From DASXSB01 sp036506275 (lineage in GTDB: Bacteria > Methylomirabilota > Methylomirabilia > Rokubacteriales > CSP1-6): a DNA stretch of 64,000 nt. Under the pieces are notes generated by a model, which was not told the origin of the DNA, ran no database searches, and saw only the letters and a list, made by a program, of their open reading frames with translations. The translations under genes were made by a program, and so were the position numbers. Below are positions 45,804-55,357 of the stretch, piece by piece. The first letter of the stretch is position 1. Each line of letters begins with the position of its first letter. Location of the stretch: NCBI GenBank assembly GCA_036506275.1, contig DASXSB010000148.1, forward strand, positions 1-64,000. Reading direction: 5' to 3'.

Positions 45804-46586
45804 ATGGCTCTGAGACCCCCTAGCGTGCCCCCCGCCGCCCCCCTCGCGGAGACGGAGGAATCCGAGCTCCTCGATCGGATCCGCGCTCATCGTGTGCCCG
45901 CTCACGTCGCGCTGATCATGGACGGCAACGGCCGCTGGGCCACGCGGCGCGGCTTTCCGCGCGTGGCGGGCCATCGCGAGGGCGTGAAGGCGGCGCGAGC
46001 GATCGTGCGTGCCGCCGACGCCGCCGGCCTCCGCTATCTCACCCTCTACGCGTTCTCCACCGAGAACTGGAGTCGACCGGAGGACGAGGTCTCGATGCTG
46101 ATGACGCTGCTCGAGCGCTCCATCTACCGGGAGTTGCCCGAGCTCATGGCGAACAACGTGCGCCTCCGCGTCATCGGCCGCGCCCACGGCGTGCCCCTGC
46201 CCGTTCGCCGCGGCATCGACCACGTCGTGCGCGAGACGCGCGACAACACCGGCCTCACCTTGCTGATGGCGTTCAACTACGGCGGCCGCAACGAGCTGCT
46301 CGACGCCTTCCGTTCCCTGGCGGCGCAGGTGGCGGCGGGAGAACTGAAGCCCGACGAGATCTCGGAGACGCACGTGAGCCGCGCCCTCTACACGGGCGAC
46401 GTTCCCGACCCCGATCTCCTCATCCGCACCAGCGGCGAGATGCGCATCTCGAACTTCCTGCTCTGGCAGATCGCGTATACCGAGCTGTGGATCACGCCCA
46501 CGCTGTGGCCGGACTTCACCCCCGGTGAGCTCTACCGCGCCATCGCAGACTTCCAGCAACGCGATCGTCGCTTCGGCGGAGTCTGA
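45804..46586 (+). CDS. uppS: undecaprenyl diphosphate synthase
   Basis: The 260-residue cis-prenyltransferase has the catalytic MDGNGRWAT motif, YAFSTENWSRP and the C-terminal DLLIRTSGEMRISNFLLWQ. It builds the C55 lipid carrier for peptidoglycan from IPP supplied by the pathway encoded partly downstream (dxr, ispG). Confidence 0.94.
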   Translation: MALRPPSVPPAAPLAETEESELLDRIRAHRVPAHVALIMDGNGRWATRRGFPRVAGHREGVKAARAIVRAADAAGLRYLTLYAFSTENWSRPEDEVSMLMTLLERSIYRELPELMANNVRLRVIGRAHGVPLPVRRGIDHVVRETRDNTGLTLLMAFNYGGRNELLDAFRSLAAQVAAGELKPDEISETHVSRALYTGDVPDPDLLIRTSGEMRISNFLLWQIAYTELWITPTLWPDFTPGELYRAIADFQQRDRRFGGV

Positions 46587-46593
46587 CGGTGCT

Positions 46594-47466
46594 GTGTCGA
46601 CGTTAGCGGTGACGACGATTGCCGTGCCTCGGTCGGAGACGGCGGCGCCCACGATGCTGAAGCGCGTGGCGTCGGCGGTGGTGCTGATCCCCGTCTTCGT
46701 GTGGATCGTGGCGTGGGCGCCGCCGTGGGTCTTCGCCGCGCTCGTGGTGGCGGTGGGGACGGCGGCGGCGTGGGAGCTCACGCGCCTCTTCCAGCGCGCC
46801 GGCCGCCCCACGTTTCCGCTTCTCAGCGTGCCCGCGGGCGCGGCCGTGACCGCGAGCTTCCTCGTTCCCGGCTTGCCGGGGCCCGTCTTCACGGCGGCGG
46901 TGGCGGCGTTCCTGGCGGCCGGGGTGTGGGCGGCGTCGCCCGTGGCGCCCACGCCGGGCGCGCCCACCGTCGAGCCGATCGTGCTCGGTCTCTTCGGCCT
47001 CACGTGGGTCAACTGGCTGCTCGGACACGGCGCGCTCCTCCACGCGTTGCCCGACGGCGCCGGGCTGATCCTCACCCTTGTCGGCGTGACGTGGGCGGGA
47101 GAGACGGCGGCGTACGGCGTCGGCTCCCTCGTCGGTCGCCACAAGCTCGCGCCGGCCATCAGCCCCGGCAAGACGATGGAAGGCGCCGCCGCTCAGGTCA
47201 CGGCGTCCGTGCTGGTGGCGCCGCTGCTCGCGGCGTGGCTTCTCCCCGACTGGACGATGACGAGAGCGATCGGCGCCGGCGCCCTCCTGGCGGTGGTGGG
47301 GCAGGTCGGTGACCTCGCGGAATCCGTCGTGAAGCGAAGCGTCGGCGTGAAGGACACGGGCGGGCTCATCCCGGGCCACGGCGGTCTTCTGGACCGCATC
47401 GACAGCCTGCTCTTCAACGTACCCGCGCTCTTTTACTACGTGCGCTTGACGGGCGTCGGCTCATGA
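46594..47466 (+). CDS. cdsA: phosphatidate cytidylyltransferase
   Basis: The protein has eight or so transmembrane segments and the CdsA signature SPGKTMEGA with GDLAESVVKRSVGVKDTGGLIPGHGGLLDRIDSL. It makes CDP-diacylglycerol for phospholipid synthesis. A GTG at 46594, 7 bp after uppS, gives 290 residues. An ATG at 46654 (MLKRVASAVV) gives the more usual CdsA N terminus and is equally likely. Confidence 0.9.
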   Translation: MSTLAVTTIAVPRSETAAPTMLKRVASAVVLIPVFVWIVAWAPPWVFAALVVAVGTAAAWELTRLFQRAGRPTFPLLSVPAGAAVTASFLVPGLPGPVFTAAVAAFLAAGVWAASPVAPTPGAPTVEPIVLGLFGLTWVNWLLGHGALLHALPDGAGLILTLVGVTWAGETAAYGVGSLVGRHKLAPAISPGKTMEGAAAQVTASVLVAPLLAAWLLPDWTMTRAIGAGALLAVVGQVGDLAESVVKRSVGVKDTGGLIPGHGGLLDRIDSLLFNVPALFYYVRLTGVGS

Positions 47467-48638
47467 AGCGCATCAGCATCCTGGGCGCCACCGGATCGAT
47501 CGGTCTCCGCACGCTCGAGCTGGTGTCGAGCTTCCCGGAAGAGTTCTCGGTGGCGGGGCTTGCCGCGCGCGGCTCCAACGTCGACCTCATCGCCGATCTC
47601 TGCCGCAAGTACTCGCCGCGCGCGGTGGCGTTGCTCGACGAAGGCGCGGTGGATCGCCTCGCGCGGGCGCTGCCCCCGCCACGCCCCGACCTCCTCGCCG
47701 GGAGCGCCGGCGTCACCGCCCTCGCGCGTGACGTCGAGGCCGATATCCTCGTCTCGGCCTTGGTGGGCGCGGCCGGGCTCGTTCCCACCATGGCCGCCAT
47801 CCAGGCCGGACGCGCGATCGCGCTCGCCAACAAGGAAACGCTCGTGATGGCGGGCGGGCTCATGACGGCGGCGGCGCGCGCGCGCCGGGTGCCGCTCCTG
47901 CCCGTCGATTCCGAGCACAGCGCCGTGTTCCAGTGCCTCCACGGGCACAACCGCCGCGACGTGCACCGGATCGTGCTCACCGCGTCCGGCGGCCCGTTCC
48001 GTGAGCTCCCGCCGGCGGCGTTCGCCACCATCACCGTGGAAGACGCGCTCCGCCATCCGACGTGGAAGATGGGGGCGAAGATCACCATCGACTCCGCCAC
48101 CCTGATGAACAAGGGCCTCGAGGTGATCGAGGCACGCTGGCTCTTCGACGTGGCGCCCGACCAGATCGACGTGCTCGTCCACCCGCAGTCGATCGTTCAC
48201 TCCATGGTGGAGTACATCGATGGATCGGTGATCGCGCAGCTCGGCGTCGCCGACATGGGAGTCCCGATCCTGTACGCGTTGACGTATCCCGAGCGCCGCC
48301 CCGCGCCCGCGCCGCGCCTCGACCTCGCGCGCGTGGGTCAGCTCACGTTCTTCGCGCCCGATGCCGCGCGCTTCCCCTGTCTGACCCTGGCCCGCCGCGC
48401 GCTGGAGGCAGGGGGGGCGGCGCCGGTGGTCCTGAACGCCGCCAACGAGGTGGCGGTGGCCGCCTTCCTCGACAAGCGCATCGGGTTCGCGCGCATCGCC
48501 GAGATCATCGACAGCGCGCTCGGGAAGCGACCGGGGGGCGCCCTGACATCCATAGAAGAGTGTGTCGCCGTCGACGTGGAGACCCGCCGTCGCGTCTCCG
48601 AACTCGTCGGGGGCGCCGCCGGAGGGTATCGCGCGTGA
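47463..48638 (+). CDS. dxr: 1-deoxy-D-xylulose-5-phosphate reductoisomerase
   Basis: The 391-residue enzyme has the NADPH motif ILGATGSIGLRTL, LANKETLVMAG, the metal and substrate segments PVDSEHSAVFQ and ASGGPFR, KMGAKITIDSATLMNKGLE and HPQSIVHSMVE. It performs the committed step of the MEP isoprenoid pathway. ATGA overlap with cdsA shows coupling. Confidence 0.95.
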   Translation: MKRISILGATGSIGLRTLELVSSFPEEFSVAGLAARGSNVDLIADLCRKYSPRAVALLDEGAVDRLARALPPPRPDLLAGSAGVTALARDVEADILVSALVGAAGLVPTMAAIQAGRAIALANKETLVMAGGLMTAAARARRVPLLPVDSEHSAVFQCLHGHNRRDVHRIVLTASGGPFRELPPAAFATITVEDALRHPTWKMGAKITIDSATLMNKGLEVIEARWLFDVAPDQIDVLVHPQSIVHSMVEYIDGSVIAQLGVADMGVPILYALTYPERRPAPAPRLDLARVGQLTFFAPDAARFPCLTLARRALEAGGAAPVVLNAANEVAVAAFLDKRIGFARIAEIIDSALGKRPGGALTSIEECVAVDVETRRRVSELVGGAAGGYRA

Positions 48639-49999
48639 CAACGGTGGTGTCGTTCGTCGTCGTCATCGGCGTCCTGATCCTCATCCACGAGCTCGGCCAT
48701 TTCCTGGTGGCGCGGCTCACCGGAGTGGGGGTGGAACGGTTCTCCATCGGCTTCGGCCCGGTGTTGCTGCGCTGGCGGGGCAAGGAGACCGAGTACTGCC
48801 TCTCCGTCATCCCGATGGGCGGCTACGTGAAGATGGTGGGTGAGGAGAACCCGCTCGAGGGCGGCGGATCCGCCGTCTTCGATCCCGCCAAGGCGTTCGC
48901 ACTCAAGCCGCTGTGGGTGCGTTTCCTCATCGTCTTCGCCGGTCCCGCCATGAACTTCGTCCTGGCGGCGGTGATCTTCTCGCTCGTGCTCGGTACGGTG
49001 GGACGTCCGGTGTGGCCGCCCGTGATCGGGCGCGTGACCGAGGGGAGCCCGGCGGCGGCGGCTGGCTTACAGACCGGGGACAGCGTCGTGAGCGTCGATG
49101 GCCATCCCGTGAAGTACTGGGAGGATCTCGACCGCGCGGTGACGGCGTCGAATGGGCGTCCCCTGTCACTGGCCAGCCAGCGCGAGGGCGCCGTGCGCAC
49201 GGTGACGATCACGCCGCGGGCGACGACCGTCACCGACCCGATCTTCCGCGAGGCGCGCGAGACGTGGGAGCTCGGCGCGGGCCCGCAGCTCACGCCCCAG
49301 ATCGGATCGGTCGCCCCCGGCTCGCCCGCCGAGAAAGCGGGGCTGCGCGAGGGCGACATCGTGGTGGAGGTGGCCGGGCAGGCGGTCTTCACCCCGGAGG
49401 AGCTGATCCAGGTCATCCAGAAGCGGCCGGGTCAGACGACTCCGATCACGGTCCTCCGCGAGAACAAGCGCGTGACGCTCAGCGTGACCCCGGAGGCGGT
49501 GAAGGAGAAGAAGCCGGGTGGGACCGAGACCGAGGTGGGCCGGATCTACGCCCAGATCGCCACGCGCACGGTCGGCTTCGAGCCCTACAACCCCGTGAGC
49601 GCGGTGTGGTACGGGAGCGTGCGCACGTGGGAGATGACGGCGCTCACCGTGAAGGGGCTGTGGAAGGTGCTGGTGGGCGCCATCGACCGCTCCAACATCG
49701 GCGGTCCGCTCCAGATCGCCACCGAGGCGGGGCGGCAGGCGAAGGAGGGCGTCACCTCCCTCGCGCTGTTCACGGCCATCATCAGCGTCAACCTCGCCGT
49801 CCTCAATCTGCTGCCGGTGCCCATGCTCGATGGCGGGCACCTCTTCTTCTTCCTCATCGAGGGCGTACGGGGACGGCCGCTCTCCCTCAAGAAGCGCGAG
49901 GCCGCGCAGCAGCTCGGCTTCGTGCTCCTCATGCTGTTGATGGTGTATGCGCTGTACAACGACCTCGTGCGCATCGACGCCTTCAAGTTCTTCAGATAG
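48635..49999 (+). CDS. rseP: site-2 protease RseP
   Basis: The 454-residue membrane metalloprotease has the zinc motif HELGH near residue 20, two PDZ domains (RVTEGSPAAAAGLQTGD and SVAPGSPAEKAGLREGD) and the second active-site motif LNLLPVPMLDGGH. In E. coli it cleaves anti-sigma factor RseA and signal peptide remnants. The GTG start overlaps dxr; the longer frame upstream is dxr antiphase. Confidence 0.94.
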   Translation: MTTVVSFVVVIGVLILIHELGHFLVARLTGVGVERFSIGFGPVLLRWRGKETEYCLSVIPMGGYVKMVGEENPLEGGGSAVFDPAKAFALKPLWVRFLIVFAGPAMNFVLAAVIFSLVLGTVGRPVWPPVIGRVTEGSPAAAAGLQTGDSVVSVDGHPVKYWEDLDRAVTASNGRPLSLASQREGAVRTVTITPRATTVTDPIFREARETWELGAGPQLTPQIGSVAPGSPAEKAGLREGDIVVEVAGQAVFTPEELIQVIQKRPGQTTPITVLRENKRVTLSVTPEAVKEKKPGGTETEVGRIYAQIATRTVGFEPYNPVSAVWYGSVRTWEMTALTVKGLWKVLVGAIDRSNIGGPLQIATEAGRQAKEGVTSLALFTAIISVNLAVLNLLPVPMLDGGHLFFFLIEGVRGRPLSLKKREAAQQLGFVLLMLLMVYALYNDLVRIDAFKFFR

Positions 50000-50009
50000 G
50001 ACCGGTGAG

Positions 50010-51110
50010 ATGATTCCTCGGCGGAAGACGCGGCAGATCCGGCTCGGCAACATCGCGGTGGGCGGCGACGCCCCCATCACGGTGCAGTCGATGACGAAGA
50101 CCGACACGCGCGACGTGCAGGCCACGCTCCTCGAGATCTGGGCGCTGGAAGCCGCCGGCTGCGACATCGTCCGCTGCGCGGTGCCGGTGCGGGAGGCGGC
50201 CGAGAAGCTCGGCGAGATCAAGAAGCAGATCCGCATTCCGCTCGTGGCCGACGTCCACTTCAATTACAAGCTCGCCCTCATCGCGCTCGAGCAGGGCGTG
50301 GACGGCCTGCGCCTGAATCCCGGCAACATCGGCGGCAAGGGGTTCGTGATGGAGGTCGTCACCCTCGCCAAGGACAAGAAGATCCCGATCCGGATCGGCG
50401 TCAACGCGGGATCGCTGGAGAAAGATCTGCTCGCCAAGTACGGCGGACCCACGGCGGCGGGCATGGTGGAATCCGCGCTGCGGCACATCCACATCCTCGA
50501 AGACTGCAACTATCCCGAGATGAAAGTCTCGCTGAAAGCCTCCGATCCCGCCATGATGATCGAGGCCTACCGCGTGCTCGCCGACCAGGTCGACTATCCG
50601 TTCCACCTCGGGGTCACGGAAGCGGGCACGCCGGGGGTGGGGACGATCAAGTCCGCGGTCGGGCTCGGCGCCCTCCTCTCGCAGGGCATCGGCGACACGA
50701 TTCGCGTGTCGCTGTCCGCCGATCCCACCGAGGAGGTGCGGGTCGGCATCGATATTCTGAAATCGCTCGGGTTCCGCAAGGGCGGGCTCACGTTCGTCTC
50801 GTGCCCGTCGTGCGGACGCGCCGACGTGGACCTCGTCAAGCTCGCGCGCGAGGTCGAGGAAGAGTTCAAGGGCCTGAACGAAGAGATCCACATCGCGGTT
50901 ATGGGGTGTGAGGTCAACGGGCCCGGGGAAGCGCGGGCGGCGGACATCGGGGTCGCCGGTGGGCGCGGGATCGGGCTCATCTTCAAGGGCGGCGAGGTCA
51001 TCCGGAAGGTGCCGGAGGCCGAGATCGTGCGCGCGATGCGGGAAGAAGTCGACAAGTTCGTCGCCGAGCGCAAGGTCGCGAAGGCGGCGGCCGTCGGTGG
51101 CGCCGACTGA
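50010..51110 (+). CDS. ispG: 4-hydroxy-3-methylbut-2-enyl diphosphate synthase
   Basis: The 366-residue enzyme has the TIM-barrel part (VQSMTKTDTRD, RLNPGNIG) and the C-terminal [4Fe-4S] ligands in SCPSCGR and GCEVNGPGEA. It makes HMBPP in the MEP pathway and needs external electrons. A ferredoxin gene overlaps its stop, a likely donor. The ATG at 50010 lies 10 bp after rseP. Confidence 0.95.
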   Translation: MIPRRKTRQIRLGNIAVGGDAPITVQSMTKTDTRDVQATLLEIWALEAAGCDIVRCAVPVREAAEKLGEIKKQIRIPLVADVHFNYKLALIALEQGVDGLRLNPGNIGGKGFVMEVVTLAKDKKIPIRIGVNAGSLEKDLLAKYGGPTAAGMVESALRHIHILEDCNYPEMKVSLKASDPAMMIEAYRVLADQVDYPFHLGVTEAGTPGVGTIKSAVGLGALLSQGIGDTIRVSLSADPTEEVRVGIDILKSLGFRKGGLTFVSCPSCGRADVDLVKLAREVEEEFKGLNEEIHIAVMGCEVNGPGEARAADIGVAGGRGIGLIFKGGEVIRKVPEAEIVRAMREEVDKFVAERKVAKAAAVGGAD

Positions 51111-51442
51111 TGGGCCAGTATCGCACCCACGTCTTCGTGTGCACGAGCGGGGAGACGTGTCCGACCCAGGGCAACGTCGAGCAGTTCGTGAAGTATCTCC
51201 GGGCCGAAGCGGCGAAGGCGGGGCTGAAGGACGACGTGCGCATCAACAAGGCGGGCTGCTTCTCGCAGTGCGGTCACGGCCCCATGTTCGTCGTCTACCC
51301 GGACGACGTCTGGTACGCGGGCGTGCAGGAGTCGGACTTGAAGGAGATCTTCGAGTCGCACATCGTGGGCGGCAAGCCCGTGGACCGGCTCCGCTACGAA
51401 CCCGGCGTGAAGGGCGCCAACAAGAAGAAGGACGCGACATAG
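51110..51442 (+). CDS. thioredoxin-like [2Fe-2S] ferredoxin
   Basis: The 110-residue protein has four cysteines in the thioredoxin-like ferredoxin pattern (CTSGETC at 11-17, and CFSQC at 50-54). Its ATG overlaps the ispG stop by one base, so it is co-translated with an Fe-S enzyme that requires reduction. A role as IspG electron donor is a good inference, not proven. Confidence 0.88.
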   Translation: MGQYRTHVFVCTSGETCPTQGNVEQFVKYLRAEAAKAGLKDDVRINKAGCFSQCGHGPMFVVYPDDVWYAGVQESDLKEIFESHIVGGKPVDRLRYEPGVKGANKKKDAT

Positions 51443-51461
51443 CGCGCCCCGCGCGCCCGCC

Positions 51462-53153
51462 ATGCGTTTCACGCGCTCGCTGATCCCCACGCTGCGCGAG
51501 GATCCCGCCGACGCGGAGGCGGTCAGCCATCGCCTCATGGTGCGGGCCGGCCTCGTGCGCCAGCTCGCGGCCGGCATCTACGTCTATCTCCCGATCGGGC
51601 GCCGTGTCATCGACAAGGTCAACGCGATCATCCGGGAGGAGATGAACGCGATCGGCGGCCAGGAGGTCAGCATGCCCGTCCTCCATCCCGCCGAGATCTG
51701 GCGGGAATCGGGGCGCTGGGACGCCATCGGCGACGAGATGTTCCGCCTGCGCGATCGCAACGGGCGCGACATGTGTCTCGGCATGACGCACGAGGAAGTG
51801 GTGGCGTGGCTGGCCGCCCGCGAGATCCGCTCCTACCGTGACCTCCCGCAGATCTGGTACCAGATCCAGACCAAGGAGCGCGACGAAGCGCGTCCGCGTT
51901 CGGGCGTGCTGCGCACGCGCGAGTTCTTGATGAAGGACTCCTACACGCTCGACCCCGACGTGGCCGCGCTCGAGCGATCGTACGCCGCGCACGAGGGCGC
52001 GTACCGGAAGATCTTCGATCGCTGCGGGCTCACGTATCACGTCGTGCAGTCCGACCCCGGGATGATGGGCGGGCTCGGCTCCCACGAGTTCATGGCGCCG
52101 AGCGCGGCCGGCGAGGACGAGATCGCGATCTGCGCGCAGTGCGGGTACGCCGCCAACGTCGAGCTGGCGCGCGGCACGCCGCCGGCGCCGTCGTTTCCGA
52201 GCTGGCGCCGGGAGGAGGTCCCGACGCCCGGTGCGCGCACGATCGCGGAGGTCTCGGCGCTGCTCGGCATCGATCCGCGCCTCACCATCAAGTCGCTCGT
52301 GTACGTGGCGCCCAAGGCCGGGCCCGTTCTCGCCCTCGTGCGCGGCGATCACGCGCTCCACGAGCGCAAGCTGATGCGCGCGCTCGGCGAGGAACCCCGC
52401 GCGGCGCATCCCGATGAGGTCCGTGCTGCGCTGGGCGCGCCCGTGGGGTCGATCGGGCCGCTCGGCGCCCGCGTGCCCGTGTTCGCGGACGAGGCGCTGC
52501 GCGAGGGCGTCTACGTCGTGGGCGCCAACCGCGAAGGCGTGCACGTGCGGGGCGTGCAACCCGGCCGCGACTTCGAGGCGCGCTTCGTCGATCTGCACAC
52601 GGTCGCCGCCGGAGAGGCGTGCCCCCAGTGCAAAGCGCCGCTCGTTGTGGAGCGCGTGATCGAGATCGGCAACATCTTCAAGCTCGGCACGAAATACTCG
52701 GTGCCGATGAACGCGACCTACCTCGACGAGGCCGGCCGCGCGCAGCCGATCGTGATGGGGAGCTACGGCATCGGCCCCGCGCGCATCGCGGGGGCGGCGG
52801 TGGAGCAGCGGAGCGACGCCGACGGCATCGTATGGCCGTGGAGTATCGCGCCCTTCCACGTCCACATCGTCCTCGTCAGTCAGCGCGATCCCGCCCAGGT
52901 GTCGGCGGCGGAGACACTTTATGCGGAATGCGAGCGCCAGGGCCTGGAGGCGCTGCTCGACGATCGCGACGAGCGGCCGGGCGTGAAGTTCAAGGATGCC
53001 GATCTCCTGGGCTTGCCCGTACGCGTCACCGTCGGCAACGCCCTCACCAAGGAAGGCGTGGTCGAGGTGCGGTCCCGCGCGACTAGGGCCGAACGTCGGG
53101 TGCCGCCGGGCGAGGTTATCGGAGCCATCCGGGAGCTCTCCGGCGTGGGGTAG
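51462..53153 (+). CDS. proS: prolyl-tRNA synthetase
   Basis: The 563-residue class II synthetase has motif 2 (the KERDEARPRSGVLRTREFLMKDSYT region), GSYGIGPAR as motif 3, and the YbaK-like editing insert in the middle (about 230-390), so it is the bacterial-type ProRS with post-transfer editing of Ala-tRNAPro. It closes the upstream part of the operon before the rimP-leader terminator. Confidence 0.95.
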   Translation: MRFTRSLIPTLREDPADAEAVSHRLMVRAGLVRQLAAGIYVYLPIGRRVIDKVNAIIREEMNAIGGQEVSMPVLHPAEIWRESGRWDAIGDEMFRLRDRNGRDMCLGMTHEEVVAWLAAREIRSYRDLPQIWYQIQTKERDEARPRSGVLRTREFLMKDSYTLDPDVAALERSYAAHEGAYRKIFDRCGLTYHVVQSDPGMMGGLGSHEFMAPSAAGEDEIAICAQCGYAANVELARGTPPAPSFPSWRREEVPTPGARTIAEVSALLGIDPRLTIKSLVYVAPKAGPVLALVRGDHALHERKLMRALGEEPRAAHPDEVRAALGAPVGSIGPLGARVPVFADEALREGVYVVGANREGVHVRGVQPGRDFEARFVDLHTVAAGEACPQCKAPLVVERVIEIGNIFKLGTKYSVPMNATYLDEAGRAQPIVMGSYGIGPARIAGAAVEQRSDADGIVWPWSIAPFHVHIVLVSQRDPAQVSAAETLYAECERQGLEALLDDRDERPGVKFKDADLLGLPVRVTVGNALTKEGVVEVRSRATRAERRVPPGEVIGAIRELSGVG

Positions 53154-53188
53154 GCTTGCCACACGCGGAGTCACGTGCTAAATTCCTG

Positions 53189-53214
53189 AAAAAGTGGGCG
53201 TTGCCCACTTTTTT
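53189..53214 (+). terminator. intrinsic terminator / rimP-leader attenuator
   Basis: An 11-bp stem (AAAAAGTGGGC with GCCCACTTTTT), a 3-nt loop GTT and a run of six T residues form a strong terminator 68 bp before rimP. The AGTGGGC-GCCCACTTTTT form is the same as the conserved rimP-leader terminator known upstream of rimP-nusA in other bacteria, where it can control the operon. It also ends proS transcription. Confidence 0.85.
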
Positions 53215-53281
53215 GATTTTGTAATGTCGACGTGGGAGTGCTCCGAGGCCGGCGGCAGTGCGTGCCGGGGAGCGCACTGGA

Positions 53282-53746
53282 ATGAACGAAGAGGAACGGA
53301 TCGTCCGGATCGAGGAGGCCATCCTGCCCGTGCTGCGTGACCACGGCCTCGACCTCGTCGACCTGGAGTGGCGCGGCAGCCGTCCGCGCGGCGTCCTCCG
53401 CGTCTACGTCGACAAGCCGGGCGGTGTCGGAATTGGCGACTGCGAGCGCGCGAGCCGTGAGCTCGGCGACGTCCTCGACGTGAGCGGGCTCGTGGACGCC
53501 GCCTACGACCTGGAGGTCTCGTCGCCCGGCCTCGATCGGCAGCTTCGCAAGGACCGCGAGCTGCGGTGGGCGGTGGGCAAACCCGTGCGGTGCTGGCTGG
53601 CGGGGGGACAGGAGTTCCACGGCCGTCTGGCCGAAGTCGGCGCCGAGCGGCTCGTCCTCGAGCATGACGGGGAGCGGCAGGAGCTGCCGCGGGCATCGGT
53701 GACGAAGGCACGGCTCGACGTGGAGGTGCCCTGGCGGCGGGCATGA
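53282..53746 (+). CDS. rimP: ribosome maturation factor RimP
   Basis: The 154-residue two-domain protein has LVDLEWRGSRPRGVLRVYVDK and the LEVSSPGLDRQLR motif typical of RimP, which assists 30S assembly. The ATG at 53282 follows GGGGAGCGC. It is the first gene after the leader terminator and precedes nusA by 4 bp. Confidence 0.93.
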   Translation: MNEEERIVRIEEAILPVLRDHGLDLVDLEWRGSRPRGVLRVYVDKPGGVGIGDCERASRELGDVLDVSGLVDAAYDLEVSSPGLDRQLRKDRELRWAVGKPVRCWLAGGQEFHGRLAEVGAERLVLEHDGERQELPRASVTKARLDVEVPWRRA

Positions 53747-53750
53747 AGGG

Positions 53751-55091
53751 ATGAATCGAGAGCTGATCAACGTGATCGAGCAGATCGGGCGGGAGAAGGG
53801 GATCAACTCGGAGATCCTTTTCGAGGCGCTGGAGTCTGCCCTCCTGTCGGCGTCGAAGAAGACGCAGGGAGCGCCCGACAACATTCGCATGCACCTCGAC
53901 CGAAAGACGGGCGTGCTGCGCGTCTACGGCCGGAAGAAAGTGGTGACGGAGGTCATCGACCGCAAGGTCGAGATCTCGCTCGACGAGGCCAAGGCGCTGA
54001 ATCCCGACGCCGAGCTCGACGACGAGCTCGAGCAGGAACTGCCGCCCCAGGAGTTCGGCCGCATCGCGGCCCAGACCGCGAAGCAGGTCATCCTCCAGCG
54101 CGTGCGCGACGCCGAGCGCGAAGGAATTTACTCGGAGTTCGCGGGCAAGGAAGGACAGATCCTGCGCGGCGTCGTGCACCGGATCGAGAAGCGCAACGTC
54201 ATCCTCGAGATCGGGAAGGCGGAGGCGATTCTCCCCGAGCGCGAGCAGATCCCGGGGGAACGCTACAACCCCGGCGATCGCGTGCGCGCATACGTTCTCG
54301 AAGTGCGCCGCACCGCGAAGGGGCCGCAGATCACGCTGTCCCGCACCCATCCCGGGTATCTCGCGCGGCTCTTCGAGACGGAGATCCCCGAGATCCAGGA
54401 AGGCATCGTACTCGTGAAGGCGACCGCGCGCGAGGCGGGCGAGCGCGCGAAGGTGGCGGTCGCGTCCACCAAGCGCGACGTGGATCCCATCGGCGCCTGC
54501 GTCGGTCTGCGCGGCACCCGCATCCAGGTCATCAGCCGCGAGCTGCGCGGCGAGAAGATCGACATCATCGAGTGGTCGCACGACCCCGCCACCTTCGTGG
54601 CGCGCGCTCTCTCGCCGGCCAAGGTGTCGTCGGTGGTCATCGAGGAAGCGGGGGAACCGGAAGCGCAGCCGGCCGCGCTCGTGGTGGTGGCCGACAACCA
54701 GCTCTCGCTCGCCATCGGAAAGAAGGGTCAGAACGCGCGGCTGGCGGCCAAGCTCACGGGGATGCGCATCGACATCAAGAGCGAGTCCGAGCTGGAGGTC
54801 GAGCGCGCCGAACGCGAGCGCGAGAACGAAGGCCGGGCCGCGCTCGCCCGTCTCCCCGACGTCACGCCCACCGTGCTCGACGCCCTCGTGGGGGCCGGCC
54901 TCGGATCGCCCGCCCAGGTCGTGACCGCGGGCGCGGAACGCCTGCGCGCGTTGCCCGAGATCGGCGAGCACGCGGACAAGATCTACGCGGGGGCCGAGGA
55001 GTGGATGGCTTCGCACCCCACGGCCACGGTGGCGGCGGGAGGATCGGACGCCACCACCACCGCCGCCCAGGAGACGCCGGATTCCGCGTGA
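53751..55091 (+). CDS. nusA: transcription termination/antitermination protein NusA
   Basis: The 446-residue protein has an N-terminal RNA polymerase-binding domain, an S1 domain (GQILRGVVHRIEKRNVILEIG) and two KH domains (CVGLRGTRIQVISREL and LAIGKKGQNARLAAKLTG), then a short helix-hairpin-helix-like C-terminal region. It controls pausing, termination and antitermination and may act on the upstream leader. Confidence 0.95.
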   Translation: MNRELINVIEQIGREKGINSEILFEALESALLSASKKTQGAPDNIRMHLDRKTGVLRVYGRKKVVTEVIDRKVEISLDEAKALNPDAELDDELEQELPPQEFGRIAAQTAKQVILQRVRDAEREGIYSEFAGKEGQILRGVVHRIEKRNVILEIGKAEAILPEREQIPGERYNPGDRVRAYVLEVRRTAKGPQITLSRTHPGYLARLFETEIPEIQEGIVLVKATAREAGERAKVAVASTKRDVDPIGACVGLRGTRIQVISRELRGEKIDIIEWSHDPATFVARALSPAKVSSVVIEEAGEPEAQPAALVVVADNQLSLAIGKKGQNARLAAKLTGMRIDIKSESELEVERAERERENEGRAALARLPDVTPTVLDALVGAGLGSPAQVVTAGAERLRALPEIGEHADKIYAGAEEWMASHPTATVAAGGSDATTTAAQETPDSA

Positions 55092-55357
55092 AGGACGGGC
55101 CCGGTCGCACGTGTCTCGGATGTCGGCAGGTGAAGCCGAAACGGGAGCTGGCGCGTCTCGTGCGCGAGCCGAGCGGGATCGTGGTCCTCGACGTGGAAGG
55201 GATCGTCACGGGCCGGGGCGCTTATGTGTGCGCGGATACGCCGTGCGTGGAGCGCGCCCTCTCGCGCGCTCGCCTCACGCACGCTTTTCGGAGACCATGT
55301 GAGGCTGGGCCCGGCCTGGCTGAAGAGGTGAGGAGACTGTGGCAGCGGCGAAAGTGA
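55088..55357 (+). CDS. ylxR: YlxR/RnpM RNA-binding protein
   Basis: The 89-residue protein has the DUF448 motifs RTCLGCR and GRGAYVCADTPCV. YlxR/RnpM binds RNase P RNA and affects its activity in other bacteria. The GTG start overlaps the nusA stop, and its end overlaps infB by 19 bp. Confidence 0.88.
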   Translation: MKDGPGRTCLGCRQVKPKRELARLVREPSGIVVLDVEGIVTGRGAYVCADTPCVERALSRARLTHAFRRPCEAGPGLAEEVRRLWQRRK

